Below, in pieces: positions 19,289 through 26,583 of a DNA stretch of 64,000 nucleotides. Position 1 is the first letter of the stretch, and every line of letters begins with the position of its first letter. A program made the position numbers and the translations under genes. The notes under the pieces are model-generated. The model saw only the letters and a program-made list of their open reading frames with translations. It ran no database searches and had not been told where the DNA came from. This DNA comes from DAHUXN01 sp963811805. Its GTDB lineage: Bacteria > Acidobacteriota > Terriglobia > Acidiferrales > UBA7541. The stretch covers positions 1,922,001 through 1,986,000 of the forward strand of contig CAWESU010000001.1 of the NCBI GenBank assembly GCA_963811805.1. The letters run 5' to 3'.

Positions 19289-19576
19289 ATGGGCAGGAAA
19301 CCACGCGTAGATCGATCCCCGGAAGAGAAGTGGCAGATCGTGCAGGAAGGCATCAAGAGTGGGAACGTCTCCGAGACGTGTCGGCGTCACGGGATCGCTC
19401 CGAATCTGTTTTATCGCTGGAAGGATGAGGCGGAGCAAGGAGCGAAGGCAGCGCTTGGGGGGAGAAGCGCTGCCGCGGCGGAAACCGAGAAGGACCATCG
19501 CATCCGGCAGTTGGAACGAACGCTGGGGCGGAAGTCGCTGGAGATCGAAATCCTAAAAAACGTCGTGGGGGAGTGA
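19289..19576 (+). CDS. IS3-family OrfA, HTH transposase subunit
   Basis: A 95-residue DNA-binding protein. The helix-turn-helix reads VSETCRRHGIAPNLFYRWKDEA, followed by a leucine-zipper helix (DHRIRQLERTLGRKSLEIEIL) used for oligomerisation. GGAGG lies just before the ATG. The stop overlaps the orfB GTG by GTGA. Near its end it carries the slippery heptamer that would yield the OrfAB fusion transposase. Confidence 0.93.
   Translation: MGRKPRVDRSPEEKWQIVQEGIKSGNVSETCRRHGIAPNLFYRWKDEAEQGAKAALGGRSAAAAETEKDHRIRQLERTLGRKSLEIEILKNVVGE
19555..19561 (+). promoter_or_regulatory. -1 programmed frameshift heptamer A AAA AAC
   Basis: In orfA the codons CTA AAA AAC present the X XXY YYZ motif. A -1 shift continues AAA CGT CGT GGG GGA GTG AGC, which is the orfB frame. 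IS3 elements are known to make the OrfAB transposase this way. Confidence 0.75.
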
Positions 19577-20448
19577 GCTGTGGTGCGGCTCACTCCCAGG
19601 CACGAGAGATGGTGACGCAAGGCTACACGGCCACGCTGGTGGCGGCGACGTTGGCCATCAGCCGGTCGAGTCTGTACTACCGGAAGCGGCCGCGAGGCAG
19701 TCGGGCCGACCGACGCTATGACGAGCAGATCGTCGTGGCCTGCGGGGAAAAACCCGCGTACGGATATCGCCGCGTCGCTTGGTGGCTGCGGAGAAAAGAA
19801 AACCTTCCGGTGAATCGCAAGCGGGTGCTGCGAGTGATGCGCGAGCGCGGGTTGCTGGTACGCTCGCGGCGTTTGCGTGCGCGACGGAAGAAAGAGTGGG
19901 GCCGTGTGGAAGCCGCCTGGCCGAATCAAATCTGGCAGTCCGACATGACCAAGATCTGGGCGGGGCCGGCGGTGGGTTGGGCGTACCTGGTGTGCGTGAT
20001 CGACTGCTGCACGCGGGAGATCGTGGGTTGGAATCTTTCGCAGCGCTGCCGGACCGAAGACGCACTCGCTGCGGTGGAGCAGGCCGTGCTCGGACGGCTG
20101 CCCGAGGGCAGCCGCGAGGCGAGCGTGACGCTCACCACCGACAACGGCACGCAGTTCACTTCTTCGCGGTTCTTGGAGACGCTCGGGCGGCTCGGCATCA
20201 CCCACCGGCGGACGGCGTATCATCACCCGGAGGGCAACAGCTACATCGAACGGTTCCATCGCAGTCTGAAGGAAGAGGAAGTCTGGACGGCGGAATATCG
20301 CAGCTTGGAAGAAGCGCGAGCCTCGATCGCTCGTTGGATCGAGGAGTACAATCACGACCGGCCTCATCGCGGAGTCCGCAATCGCACCCCGCACGAGGCC
20401 TTCTTGGCTTTTGCAGGTGTACTAAAAAACGAGGCCCTGACTGTCTAA
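19573..20448 (+). CDS. IS3-family OrfB, DDE integrase-type transposase
   Basis: A 291-residue catalytic subunit. An HTH_21-type N-terminus (YGYRRVAWWLRRKEN) precedes the rve core: first Asp in IWQSDMTKIW, second in LTTDNGTQF, and the Glu in NSYIERFHRSLKEEEVW, followed by YNHDRPHRGV. All three catalytic residues are intact. GTG start overlaps the orfA stop by 4 bases. Full length indicates an active copy. Confidence 0.94.
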   Translation: MSCGAAHSQAREMVTQGYTATLVAATLAISRSSLYYRKRPRGSRADRRYDEQIVVACGEKPAYGYRRVAWWLRRKENLPVNRKRVLRVMRERGLLVRSRRLRARRKKEWGRVEAAWPNQIWQSDMTKIWAGPAVGWAYLVCVIDCCTREIVGWNLSQRCRTEDALAAVEQAVLGRLPEGSREASVTLTTDNGTQFTSSRFLETLGRLGITHRRTAYHHPEGNSYIERFHRSLKEEEVWTAEYRSLEEARASIARWIEEYNHDRPHRGVRNRTPHEAFLAFAGVLKNEALTV

Positions 20449-20575
20449 ATTAGCGGGGAGCACTACATCTACCCTACCCATGATCGAACAGGGTTTTGCG
20501 TTAAGGCGTGGGCCTTCTTGCAGGCCAAAACTGCGCCGGTGTTTTTGTTGGTGACTGTATCCAGCGGTTACCCAC

Positions 20576-20632
20576 GCGATTTGCTGGAAGCTCGGGTGAT
20601 AATCAACGCCTATAATCACCATGTTCGGCTCC
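20576..20632 (-). pseudogene. IS110-family transposase remnant (N-terminal 19 codons)
   Basis: Starts MVIIGVDYHPSFQQIAWV, the N-terminus of IS110 DEDD transposases including the first Asp, with GAAAGGAG ahead of the ATG. Homology then stops and the frame continues with unrelated sequence to 20422. The rest of the element was lost, apparently before the IS3 insertion next to it. The bases 20633-20678 hold only a small CTGTGG/CCCACAG hairpin. Confidence 0.6.
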
Positions 20633-20711
20633 TTTCTCCCGAGCCTGTGGTTGTGAGCACCCACAGTCTACTCGATGTGGTAGTGTCCTAATTTGGATTC
20701 TGGCACTCGTT

Positions 20712-21656
20712 TCAGGTATGTTCATTTGCTCCCTGAGGGCCGTAGGTTCCCCATCTCCCAAGGGCATCATTTCCAGTAGTAGACCTATTCAGCACATAGA
20801 ATCGATAAGAGAATTTCGTCGTTCGCAGCAATTTCTCTGTTTGCTCAAAGAACGGGTCTCTGTATTCCACGAATCCGTACAGCAGCAGATACATATCTCC
20901 GTCCAGCAGCGCACGAATGTCTTGCGGATTCAGAACCTTTCCTCCATCCATTTCGACGTTCAACATCAATGGCGAACCGTCTTTCTTTGGCGGCAGCGGA
21001 TGAGGATTTGTCCAGAGAGGGGGGTTGCCGTAATCAATCGCAGTCTCAATCACTCTATCGTCACAAAGTTTCAGAAAACCCGTGGAACGTACTATCCAAG
21101 CCGGAGTATTTCCATAATTCCTGAAATGTGGGACAGCGAAAATAGGTTTCCCTTGGGCAGTCATACTCAAAACTACGATGTTCCAGTAGCCCTCGTCAGG
21201 CTGCACAACCTCCAGCATCACCCAAGGTCGTTCATTGTTGATAACGGCTTGGGCATTCAGCAGGGCTGCACGGGCAGAATCTCTGAGGATGGGGGTTTGC
21301 TTCCGTACCTGGACAGCTTGATGATGAATAGACCGAGTTTGACGCTTAATAACGTTCAGGGTTTTCAGGGCAGCCCAAATGCCGCCGATTCCTAGAAAAA
21401 CCAAGAGCACTGCTGGAAGGTTTGCGGCACTAAAAAGGCGGCAGAAATAACCACCCGGCTCGCATGCTGCGCTTATGGCTTCTTGTTCGGCTGCATTGCT
21501 ATCTACACTGAACCCGAAAAGGCGAGCCTCTTGCGCGGCATAATAGGCCCGGCATTGCCTTTCTTGGCGTTCGCAGCGGCTCTCTTTCCACCCTATTACA
21601 CAGACTGCGACTGCGATGATTACAGCAATCGACCACCATTTCTTAACGAACCTCAT
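20712..21656 (-). CDS. two-pass membrane protein of unknown function
   Basis: A 314-residue protein. The N-terminal anchor WWSIAVIIAVAVCVIGW is followed by an external Cys-containing segment (C28 region, CRAYYAAQEARLFG, CEPGGYFC) and a second helix LPAVLLVFLGIGGIWAAL near 80. A cytoplasmic basic linker and a beta-rich C-terminal domain (ERPWVMLEVVQPDEGYW, HFRNYGNTPAWI, YLLLYGFVEYRDPF) follow. I do not recognise a function. It lies inside the IS1-like repeats, transcribed away from the transposase. It may be a passenger gene. Confidence 0.72.
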   Translation of the reverse strand: MRFVKKWWSIAVIIAVAVCVIGWKESRCERQERQCRAYYAAQEARLFGFSVDSNAAEQEAISAACEPGGYFCRLFSAANLPAVLLVFLGIGGIWAALKTLNVIKRQTRSIHHQAVQVRKQTPILRDSARAALLNAQAVINNERPWVMLEVVQPDEGYWNIVVLSMTAQGKPIFAVPHFRNYGNTPAWIVRSTGFLKLCDDRVIETAIDYGNPPLWTNPHPLPPKKDGSPLMLNVEMDGGKVLNPQDIRALLDGDMYLLLYGFVEYRDPFFEQTEKLLRTTKFSYRFYVLNRSTTGNDALGRWGTYGPQGANEHT

Positions 21657-21738
21657 AGCAGCAATACTTGTATCACAGAACTACTTCTTGACGAGCACTG
21701 ATTATTGTAATACGCTTATTGCCAGAGGAAATAAGGCG

Positions 21739-22530
21739 ATGGCAAACGTACTCGCACGGACAAGCGGGTCGCGGTAATCAGCGCACTAGCGGAAGGCTCT
21801 GGGATTCGCCAGATTGAGCGCATTACGGGCGGCGGGAAGGATTGCGCGGGCCTGCTGGACCGCAAGATGCGGAACCTGTACTGCAATCACCTGCAATTCG
21901 ATGAAGTCTGGGGATTCATCGGCAAGAAAAGAACGGCACTGCACGCCCGACGACAGTCCCGAAGTGGGCGACGTTTGGACGTTCTGCGCTATTGATCAAG
22001 ACACGAAGATTGTCCCTTCATTCAAAGTCGGAAAGCGCGATGCGGCTACTGCGAATGCCTTTGTCGCAGACGTTGCTTCTCGACTGCGCAATCGGGTGCA
22101 AATCTCTAGCGATGCTCCCCGTGCCTACGTGGACGCGATTGAGATGGCCTTTGGCGCGAACCTAGACTTCGCCCAGATCGTCAAGACCTACGTGCATGAT
22201 GAATCGCAGACCGCCGAGCGGAAGTACAGCGCGCCAGAGTTTGCGATTGAGGAAAAAAAGGCGGTCGCGGGATTCCCAGATATGCGGCTGGCATCCACCA
22301 GTCATATCGAACGGTTGAACGGAACAACCCGCCTTCACATGCGCCGATTGACCCGCCTGACTTACGCATTCAGCAAGAAGCGAGAAAACTTTGAGGCGGC
22401 GGTCGCCCTTCACTTCGCCTACTACAAGTTCGTGAAGCGGCACAACTCGCTGCGATGCACGCCCGCGATGGCAGCGCCAATCGAGCCGAACTTTTGGGCG
22501 GTCGGGGATTTGGTGGAAGCGGCAGCATGA
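21739..22530 (+). pseudogene. IS1-family-like transposase with frameshifts
   Basis: The catalytic part is readable: first Asp in VWTFCAIDQDTK, second in ISSDAPRAYVDA and the Glu in TSHIERLNGTTR, followed by RLTRLTYAFSKK. The N-terminus is spread over three frames: MANVLART, then KRVAVISALAEGSGIRQIER, then, after a one-base slip in an A-run near 21927, KERHCTPDD. A piece of the DNA-binding domain after ERITG also seems deleted. It cannot make a normal transposase unless the shifts are sequencing errors or programmed. Confidence 0.75.
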
Positions 22531-22608
22531 ACAAGACTGCGACAAAACGGATTTGCGAAGGTTCGCACCCACCTTACGCGGTTCCCATCTCCTCCCATTC
22601 CCGGCAGA

Positions 22609-22875
22609 TTGGACAAAGGAATACGGAAAGCGGTTGAGATACTCCAAGCGTGTGGCATAGAAACGTTTGAGTCTTGCGAGGGCGGTCCCGGGCATTCTTA
22701 CGCAGAGCCAACGGTTAGGTTCTACGGCACGCCAGAGGCCGGGTGGCGTGCCGTAGGAATTTGTTTATCTCATGGGTTGCCGATAGCACAGCTGAGGCGT
22801 GCGTGGAATATTCTCGATGCAAGTGAACCTGCTGGGCCTCATTGGGAAGTCACATTTTACGAACGATTATGCTAG
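22609..22875 (+). CDS. small conserved-looking protein (88 residues), passenger gene
   Basis: Reads LDKGIRKAVEILQACG then TFESCEGGPGHSYAEPTVRF and ends in EVTFYE. The SCEGGxGHxYxEPTVRF block has the look of a conserved motif with a possible Cys-His pair. No function is known to me. There is no ATG; TTG 22609 is used, although the same frame is open with sensible sequence (PPIPGR) upstream to the transposase stop. It sits between the broken transposase and the RHH gene. Confidence 0.55.
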   Translation: MDKGIRKAVEILQACGIETFESCEGGPGHSYAEPTVRFYGTPEAGWRAVGICLSHGLPIAQLRRAWNILDASEPAGPHWEVTFYERLC

Positions 22876-23042
22876 CCGAGCTTAATGCACTCATCGCAAC
22901 GCGATTTTCCGCCAGTGCCGCTTTTGCGGTGTTTAGGCAATATTCTTTTTCCATCTGGGCAGTCGTCGTGGTCGTGATAAACGTTTCTGTGTCTAGGCGG
23001 ATACTCCTCGGAATCCGTGTGGTACGTGGGTACTTTTGCCAT
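22872..23042 (-). CDS. 56-residue Cys/His-rich small protein
   Basis: An ideal start, AGGAGG 6 bases before ATG. It encodes MAKVPTYHTDSEEY, then YHDHDDCPDG and GKSRCDECIKLG. One Cys near residue 28, a histidine near 38 and a CxxC-like CDEC at the end could bind one zinc, as in a treble-clef knuckle. It overlaps the end of the preceding plus-strand gene by 4 bases. The function is unknown. The strong ribosome site and ordered motif make it a better gene than the plus-strand frame across it. Confidence 0.65.
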   Translation of the reverse strand: MAKVPTYHTDSEEYPPRHRNVYHDHDDCPDGKRILPKHRKSGTGGKSRCDECIKLG

Positions 23043-23080
23043 AACAATCCTCCTGTTAACTTAGGTCTTACGTGAAACCA

Positions 23081-23386
23081 ATGGATTATATAGAAGAATT
23101 GCGAAATGTCATTCGCAAGCTGCACGGCGTCGAATCAAAGCACGTCGAGAGCGTGTTCGTAAGAGAAGTATTCAGAGGCAAGACGGTTTGGGATGGAGTC
23201 ATGGAAGTATTCGAGCTAATCGGCCATCCGAAAGCCCCGAGAGCTTACGCATGGGCCCATGATACAGACAATCCAAAGCAGCCGCGAAAGCATGTGACCG
23301 TGCTGCATATCCGGCCCGTAGTTTCGCCCGTACTCGCGGTACGTGCGGCAATTGTACAGGAGCACAGACTTGGCCAAGAAAGCTAA
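23081..23386 (+). CDS. small hypothetical protein (101 residues), passenger gene
   Basis: Begins MDYIEELRNVIRKLHG and continues VFVREVFRGKTVWDGVMEVF, HPKAPRAYAWAHDTDNPKQP, then VTVLHIRPVVSP. Acidic and basic blocks alternate with a compact alpha/beta pattern; no family is recognised. ATG 23081 is preferred over the GTG three codons earlier. It overlaps the following RHH gene by 17 bases, so the two are probably co-expressed. Confidence 0.6.
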   Translation: MDYIEELRNVIRKLHGVESKHVESVFVREVFRGKTVWDGVMEVFELIGHPKAPRAYAWAHDTDNPKQPRKHVTVLHIRPVVSPVLAVRAAIVQEHRLGQES

Positions 23387-23546
23387 AGTCGGACGCCCCA
23401 AACTGCCCAAAGGTGAAGCGAAAGGGCGCATTGTGCCCGTGCGATTTAATGCCGAGGATTTACGAGCGATTACAGAAGCCGCACAGGCCAAGAAACAGAC
23501 TATATCGGAGTGGATTCGGAGCACGCTAAATGCCGCGATTCGGTAA
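23370..23546 (+). CDS. ribbon-helix-helix DNA-binding protein (58 residues)
   Basis: A short CopG/MetJ-type protein: a basic head (KKAKVGRPKLPKGEAKG), the beta strand RIVPVRFNAEDLRAI and two helices ending KKQTISEWIRSTLNAAI. TTG 23370 has GGAG 8 bases upstream. It could repress its own mini-operon with the 101-residue protein. A toxin-antitoxin arrangement is possible but there is no recognisable toxin. Confidence 0.65.
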   Translation: MAKKAKVGRPKLPKGEAKGRIVPVRFNAEDLRAITEAAQAKKQTISEWIRSTLNAAIR

Positions 23547-23572
23547 ACAAAAAGTCAAATTAGGACGCTACC

Positions 23573-23607
23573 GGGTAGTGACTCATTTTGAAAATGAGTC
23601 ACTACCC
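23573..23607. repeat. 35-bp near-perfect palindrome
   Basis: Two 17-base arms, GGGTAGTGACTCATTTT and its exact complement, separated by one G. Both outer edges overlap a direct copy of CGCTACCG. It abuts the right terminal repeat of the IS1-like unit. It could be a hairpin terminator, a recombination junction of two IS ends, or a minimal MITE-like relic. Confidence 0.8.
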
Positions 23608-23643
23608 GCTACCGACATTGTTATGCAATCATTTGCTCGCCGC

Positions 23644-25074
23644 GAAGTTGTCCCGCCTTTAGTTGAAACCTAAAAAAGGAAGCAGCGGCTCTCGACCCGA
23701 ACTCGGATAGAGTTCGGGTTGCAAACTCTATTTTCAGAGGAGAGCCGCTGTGAGGAAAACCTATCAGGGAATGAAAGACAAGTGCAAGGAGAAGTTCGAA
23801 GTGCTTGGCAAGCGGGAGTTGCTGGAGGTGCCGCTGCCGATGGTCGAAGTGTGGGAGGAGCTGCAAGCCCAGGTGGAGCAGTTGACCGGGGCAGCGGGGC
23901 TGCGCATCATCGGCACGATTCTGGAAAACGAAGTGACCCGGCGCGTGGGACCGCCACACCGGCCGGATCCGGTGTCGGGTGCCGTGCGTTGGGGGCGCCA
24001 GCCGGGTTACGTGGTGTTTGGCGGACAGAAAGTAGCCGTGGAACGTCCGCGGGTGCGCACACGAGAAGGTCAAGAAGTGGAGCTGGACAGTTACGCGCGG
24101 TTGCAGCACGACGGACGGCGGCAGCGCGCGGTGCGCGAAGGCATCGTCGCGGGACTGACCTCACGGAACTATCGCCGCGCGGTGCAAAGCGTGGTGGATG
24201 GCTACGGGATCGAGAAGTCCAGCGTGAGCCGGGAGTTCGTAGCGGCCAGCGTGGCGCAGTTAAAAGAACTCTGTGAGAAGAAACTCGACGGCGTGGACCT
24301 GGTGGCCATCCTGATCGACGGGATTCATCTCGGCAAACAAGTGCTGGTGGTGGCGCTGGGCATTGAAATCAGCGGAGAAAAACACGTTCTGGGGCTGTGG
24401 CAAGGGGCGACAGAGAACACTACGGTAGTGAAGGAGTTGCTGGAGGACCTGGTGGTACGCGGCCTCGATCCCGAGCGGCGTTACTTGTTCGTGATCGACG
24501 GAGCGAAAGCGTTGCGCGCGGGGATCGAGCGGGTGTTCGGCGAACGCGCCGAAGTGCAGCGCTGCCAGATCCACAAGCGGCGGAACGTAAAAGAACATCT
24601 GCCGCAGAGCGCCCAGGGCGATACGGACCGGAGAATCCGCAACGCCTATGCGATGACCGAGTACGCGGCGGCCAAAGCGGAACTCGAGAAAATCTTCCGG
24701 CAACTGGAGCGCATCAACCCCAGCGCGGCACGGAGCCTCGAAGAAGGGCTGGAAGAAACCCTCACCGTGCACCGGCTCGGTGTGGGAACCCTGTTGCGGA
24801 GAACGCTGTCCTCAACCAATCCCATCGAGTCGTGCCTTTCGACCGTCGAGAAAGTAGCGCGCAACGTAAAACGCTGGCGTCAAGGAGAGCAAGCCTTGCG
24901 CTGGACGGCCACCGGGTTGTTGGAAGCGCAAAAGAAATTCCGGCGAGTGAAAGGCTACCGGGAACTGGAACTCTTGCATCGCCGGATGAACCCGTCGTTG
25001 ACTCAACAGGAACAGGTCGCGTAACGTGCAGAAAGTCGAGAGCCGCTGCTTTCAACTAGAACTGGGACAACTTC
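23644..25074 (+). mobile_element. complete IS256-family insertion sequence
   Basis: A 1431-bp element starting GAAGTTGTCCC and ending with its complement. Inner inverted segments (TAGTTGAAA and AGCAGCGGCTCTCGAC) are shared by both ends. An 8-bp target duplication CTCGCCGC flanks it (23636-23643 and 25075-25082). The intact transposase indicates recent movement. Confidence 0.93.
23750..25024 (+). CDS. IS256-family (mutator-type) transposase
   Basis: A 424-residue DDE transposase. An N-terminal DNA-binding region (SRNYRRAVQSVVDGYGIEKS, SVSREF) is followed by the catalytic core: Asp in AILIDGIHLGK, Asp in YLFVIDGAKALR, the CxxH-type segment QRCQIHKRRNVKEHLP, and a Glu in the SLEEGLEETLT insertion. 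The C-terminus reads TNPIESCLSTVEKVARNVKRW. Its GTG start follows AGAGGAGAG. The gene is full length. Confidence 0.95.
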   Translation: MRKTYQGMKDKCKEKFEVLGKRELLEVPLPMVEVWEELQAQVEQLTGAAGLRIIGTILENEVTRRVGPPHRPDPVSGAVRWGRQPGYVVFGGQKVAVERPRVRTREGQEVELDSYARLQHDGRRQRAVREGIVAGLTSRNYRRAVQSVVDGYGIEKSSVSREFVAASVAQLKELCEKKLDGVDLVAILIDGIHLGKQVLVVALGIEISGEKHVLGLWQGATENTTVVKELLEDLVVRGLDPERRYLFVIDGAKALRAGIERVFGERAEVQRCQIHKRRNVKEHLPQSAQGDTDRRIRNAYAMTEYAAAKAELEKIFRQLERINPSAARSLEEGLEETLTVHRLGVGTLLRRTLSSTNPIESCLSTVEKVARNVKRWRQGEQALRWTATGLLEAQKKFRRVKGYRELELLHRRMNPSLTQQEQVA

Positions 25075-25082
25075 CTCGCCGC

Positions 25083-25387
25083 CGGGACCAATTGATATTC
25101 GGTAAGCCGACAGGAACGGTGAAAGAACGTTGTCCTGGCATCCTTCATATACCGCCATATACCGCGCTATCCTTGGATCGTGCGACAGTCCATGCCGAGA
25201 ACGTCGTTATCGGTAAAGGACCGTTGTTGGGTCAAGTTGGGTCAAAATGCCGAACTACGGCCGTTTTCAGGACATTTTCAGAACTTTCTGCACGGGCGGG
25301 CTACTGCTAGTGTTTGCTAACTACCCACTCTGCGTTGTTCTGAGACCGTCTTTTGGCCTGTCCGGCCGGGAAAGAGTTGGAACAAAC
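25083..25387. repeat. gene-free stretch with three pairs of 10-bp tandem repeats
   Basis: Within 140 bases lie CATATACCGC twice (25146-25165, perfect tandem), GTTGGGTCAA twice (25226-25245, perfect tandem) and TTTTCAGGAC/TTTTCAGAAC (25264-25273 and 25275-25284, one mismatch, 11-base step). The helical 10-11-base spacing suits cooperative protein binding upstream of the winged-helix gene. No CDS is supported here. Confidence 0.65.
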
Positions 25388-25669
25388 ATGAGGCATCTTG
25401 AATTTAACGAACTCAAAGCGAAAACACTCACTATTTTTGCCACCGAGGGCCCTTTGGGCCCACCCGAATTCGCCGTCTTCGCCCGGTTTTACCCCATCCG
25501 CGCCGCGTACACCTATTTGCGGCGACTTCATCGTTGGGGTCTGCTGCTTCGGAGCCGCGATCGGCGCGGGCGCTTGCTCTATACGATCTCGGCACGGGGG
25601 CTGGGTCGCTTGACCTGGCTCCGCGCGAAACAGCCTCGGATGAATGCGTTGCATCGGACGAGCCTTTAG
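25388..25669 (+). CDS. small winged-helix DNA-binding protein
   Basis: A 93-residue protein: MRHLEFNELKAKTLTIFA, then PEFAVFARFYPIRAAYTYLR (helix-turn-helix), LHRWGLLLRSRDRRGRLLYT (the wing) and a final helix ending WLRAKQP. The layout matches winged-helix control proteins. GGGAAAGAG precedes ATG 25388. It converges on the HTH gene at 25666, overlapping its end by 4 bases. It could direct excision or regulate the island. Confidence 0.65.
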   Translation: MRHLEFNELKAKTLTIFATEGPLGPPEFAVFARFYPIRAAYTYLRRLHRWGLLLRSRDRRGRLLYTISARGLGRLTWLRAKQPRMNALHRTSL

Positions 25670-26154
25670 GTTTGGTTTCTCCGTTCCCAGACTTTCCGCA
25701 TGAGCCGTAGCGTAACCCCATAGCTCTCCGCAATTTTGCTTATGCTGTACTTCACGCTCATTCCGTTCGCGACGAGCGTGGAGATTGAGTTTCTCGCATC
25801 GCGCCTCTGTCTGTCGGTGAGTCTCGGTTTGGGGCCACGCGGCCTGCCCGTAGCCGTGCTCCGCAACTGCGTAAGCATTTCGTTGAGCAGCGGGCGAAAT
25901 GCGAAGGGAACTTGGCGGATTTGCTCTAGGCGGCGGTCAAGATGTGCTTCGTCTTTGGGCTTTCGCCGCATATTGGGGTTCTGCATCCCTATGGCGAGTA
26001 AGGTTGACGAAACAGCCTGCAAGACTCCTTTTTTGCTCTTGAAATCTGGCGGCTTCCTCCCGCTGATCAACTCATCGTCGGGTGCAGGCAGCCCGCAAGC
26101 CTTAATTGCACTTATAAAGGCTTCCCTGATCTCCTGTTTTGCATTTCGCCGCAT
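25666..26154 (-). CDS. island-encoded DNA-binding protein (HTH at C-terminus)
   Basis: A 162-residue protein. A helical N-terminal part (MRRNAKQEIREAFISAIKAC, ...LEQIRQVPFAFRPLLNEML) precedes a basic linker (TGRPRGPKPRLTDRQRRDAR). A C-terminal helix-turn-helix follows (MSVKYSISKIAESYGVTLRL, MRKVWERR). I chose the ATG at 26154 because AGGAG lies 9 bases upstream, although the frame is open further. It is transcribed divergently from the integrase and has an operator-like repeat around its -10 box. A repressor or excisionase role is inferred. Confidence 0.65.
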   Translation of the reverse strand: MRRNAKQEIREAFISAIKACGLPAPDDELISGRKPPDFKSKKGVLQAVSSTLLAIGMQNPNMRRKPKDEAHLDRRLEQIRQVPFAFRPLLNEMLTQLRSTATGRPRGPKPRLTDRQRRDARNSISTLVANGMSVKYSISKIAESYGVTLRLMRKVWERRNQT

Positions 26155-26177
26155 AATTCTCATCTCCTTAACGTCTT

Positions 26178-26214
26178 GCCACGGATTATATCGCATAACC
26201 GTGGCACTTTTCAC
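26178..26214 (-). promoter_or_regulatory. promoter with inverted repeat around the -10 box
   Basis: On the minus strand GTGAAA (26214-26209) lies 18 bases before a perfect TATAAT (26190-26185). The -10 box is bracketed by GCCACGG (26205-26199) and CCGTGGC (26184-26178), a 7-bp perfect inverted repeat. A protein bound there would block the promoter, which suggests autoregulation of the 162-residue HTH gene. Confidence 0.65.
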
Positions 26215-26583
26215 CCACAGTTATTTCTGCAATTAGGGTCGGCAGAGGGCTGAAACCGGGCGTAGTTTTATAGCCAGAGCTGAACTACCCGTCAGGACGC
26301 CTTGGAAACCAAGCCTTGAGGAGCAAATTCAAAGGACGGCTGCCTCTCAAGCGGCGGTCGGCGAATTGAACACATTTCAGTGCTCCGTGCTCTGACGAGT
26401 GCAGCAAAGGAATAGAGGCTCAATTCGGCTTTGCCTACTGACCTCAAACTCGTTGATGAACCAGAGGCCTTGGAAGAACGGCCCGGGTCCACTTCCGATT
26501 CGGATCACCCGCTGATTTCTTCCAGTCCAGCCTGTGATACCCTTTCGCTCCGAGGACAACAGATCGGCGAGCGAGGAGGATGT
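26215..26583. other. divergent intergenic region before the integrase
   Basis: No separate gene is seen. The integrase frame is open from 26431, but that part lacks similarity to integrases and has no good start. It probably holds the integrase leader and control sites. Confidence 0.5.

Larger units (their letters stand above)
19221..20467 (+). mobile_element. complete IS3-family insertion sequence
   Basis: A 1247-bp element with 18-bp perfect terminal inverted repeats TGTAGTGCTCCCCGCTAA, flanked by a 5-bp direct repeat TCTAC (19216-19220 and 20468-20472). It carries orfA and orfB with a -1 slippery site between them. Intact ends, target duplication and open frames point to a recent insertion. 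It lies in the end of the kelch gene. Confidence 0.95.
20679..23572. mobile_element. IS1-like unit with passenger genes
   Basis: Bounded by 17-bp inverted repeats, GGTAGTGTCCTAATTTG at 20679-20695 and its complement with one mismatch at 23556-23572, enclosing 2894 bp. Inside are a damaged IS1-type transposase and five non-transposase genes on both strands. Some IS1-family subgroups are known to carry passenger genes. I see no target-site duplication, so the insertion is old or one flank has rearranged. Confidence 0.65.

Noticed and set aside
23370..23546. Toxin-antitoxin pair with the 101-residue protein
   Set aside because: The RHH protein could be an antitoxin, but the neighbour shows no toxin motif, so the label is not supported.
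20679..23572. Target-site duplication of the IS1-like unit
   Set aside because: The flanking 8-9 bases (CTCGATGT and GGGTAGTG) do not match.
26233..26310. tRNA-like fragment on the minus strand (GGTAGTTCAGCTCTGG and GGTTTCAGCCC)
   Set aside because: The pieces recall D and T arms, but no acceptor or anticodon stem can be formed, so it is not a tRNA gene. It could at most be an old attachment-site relic.
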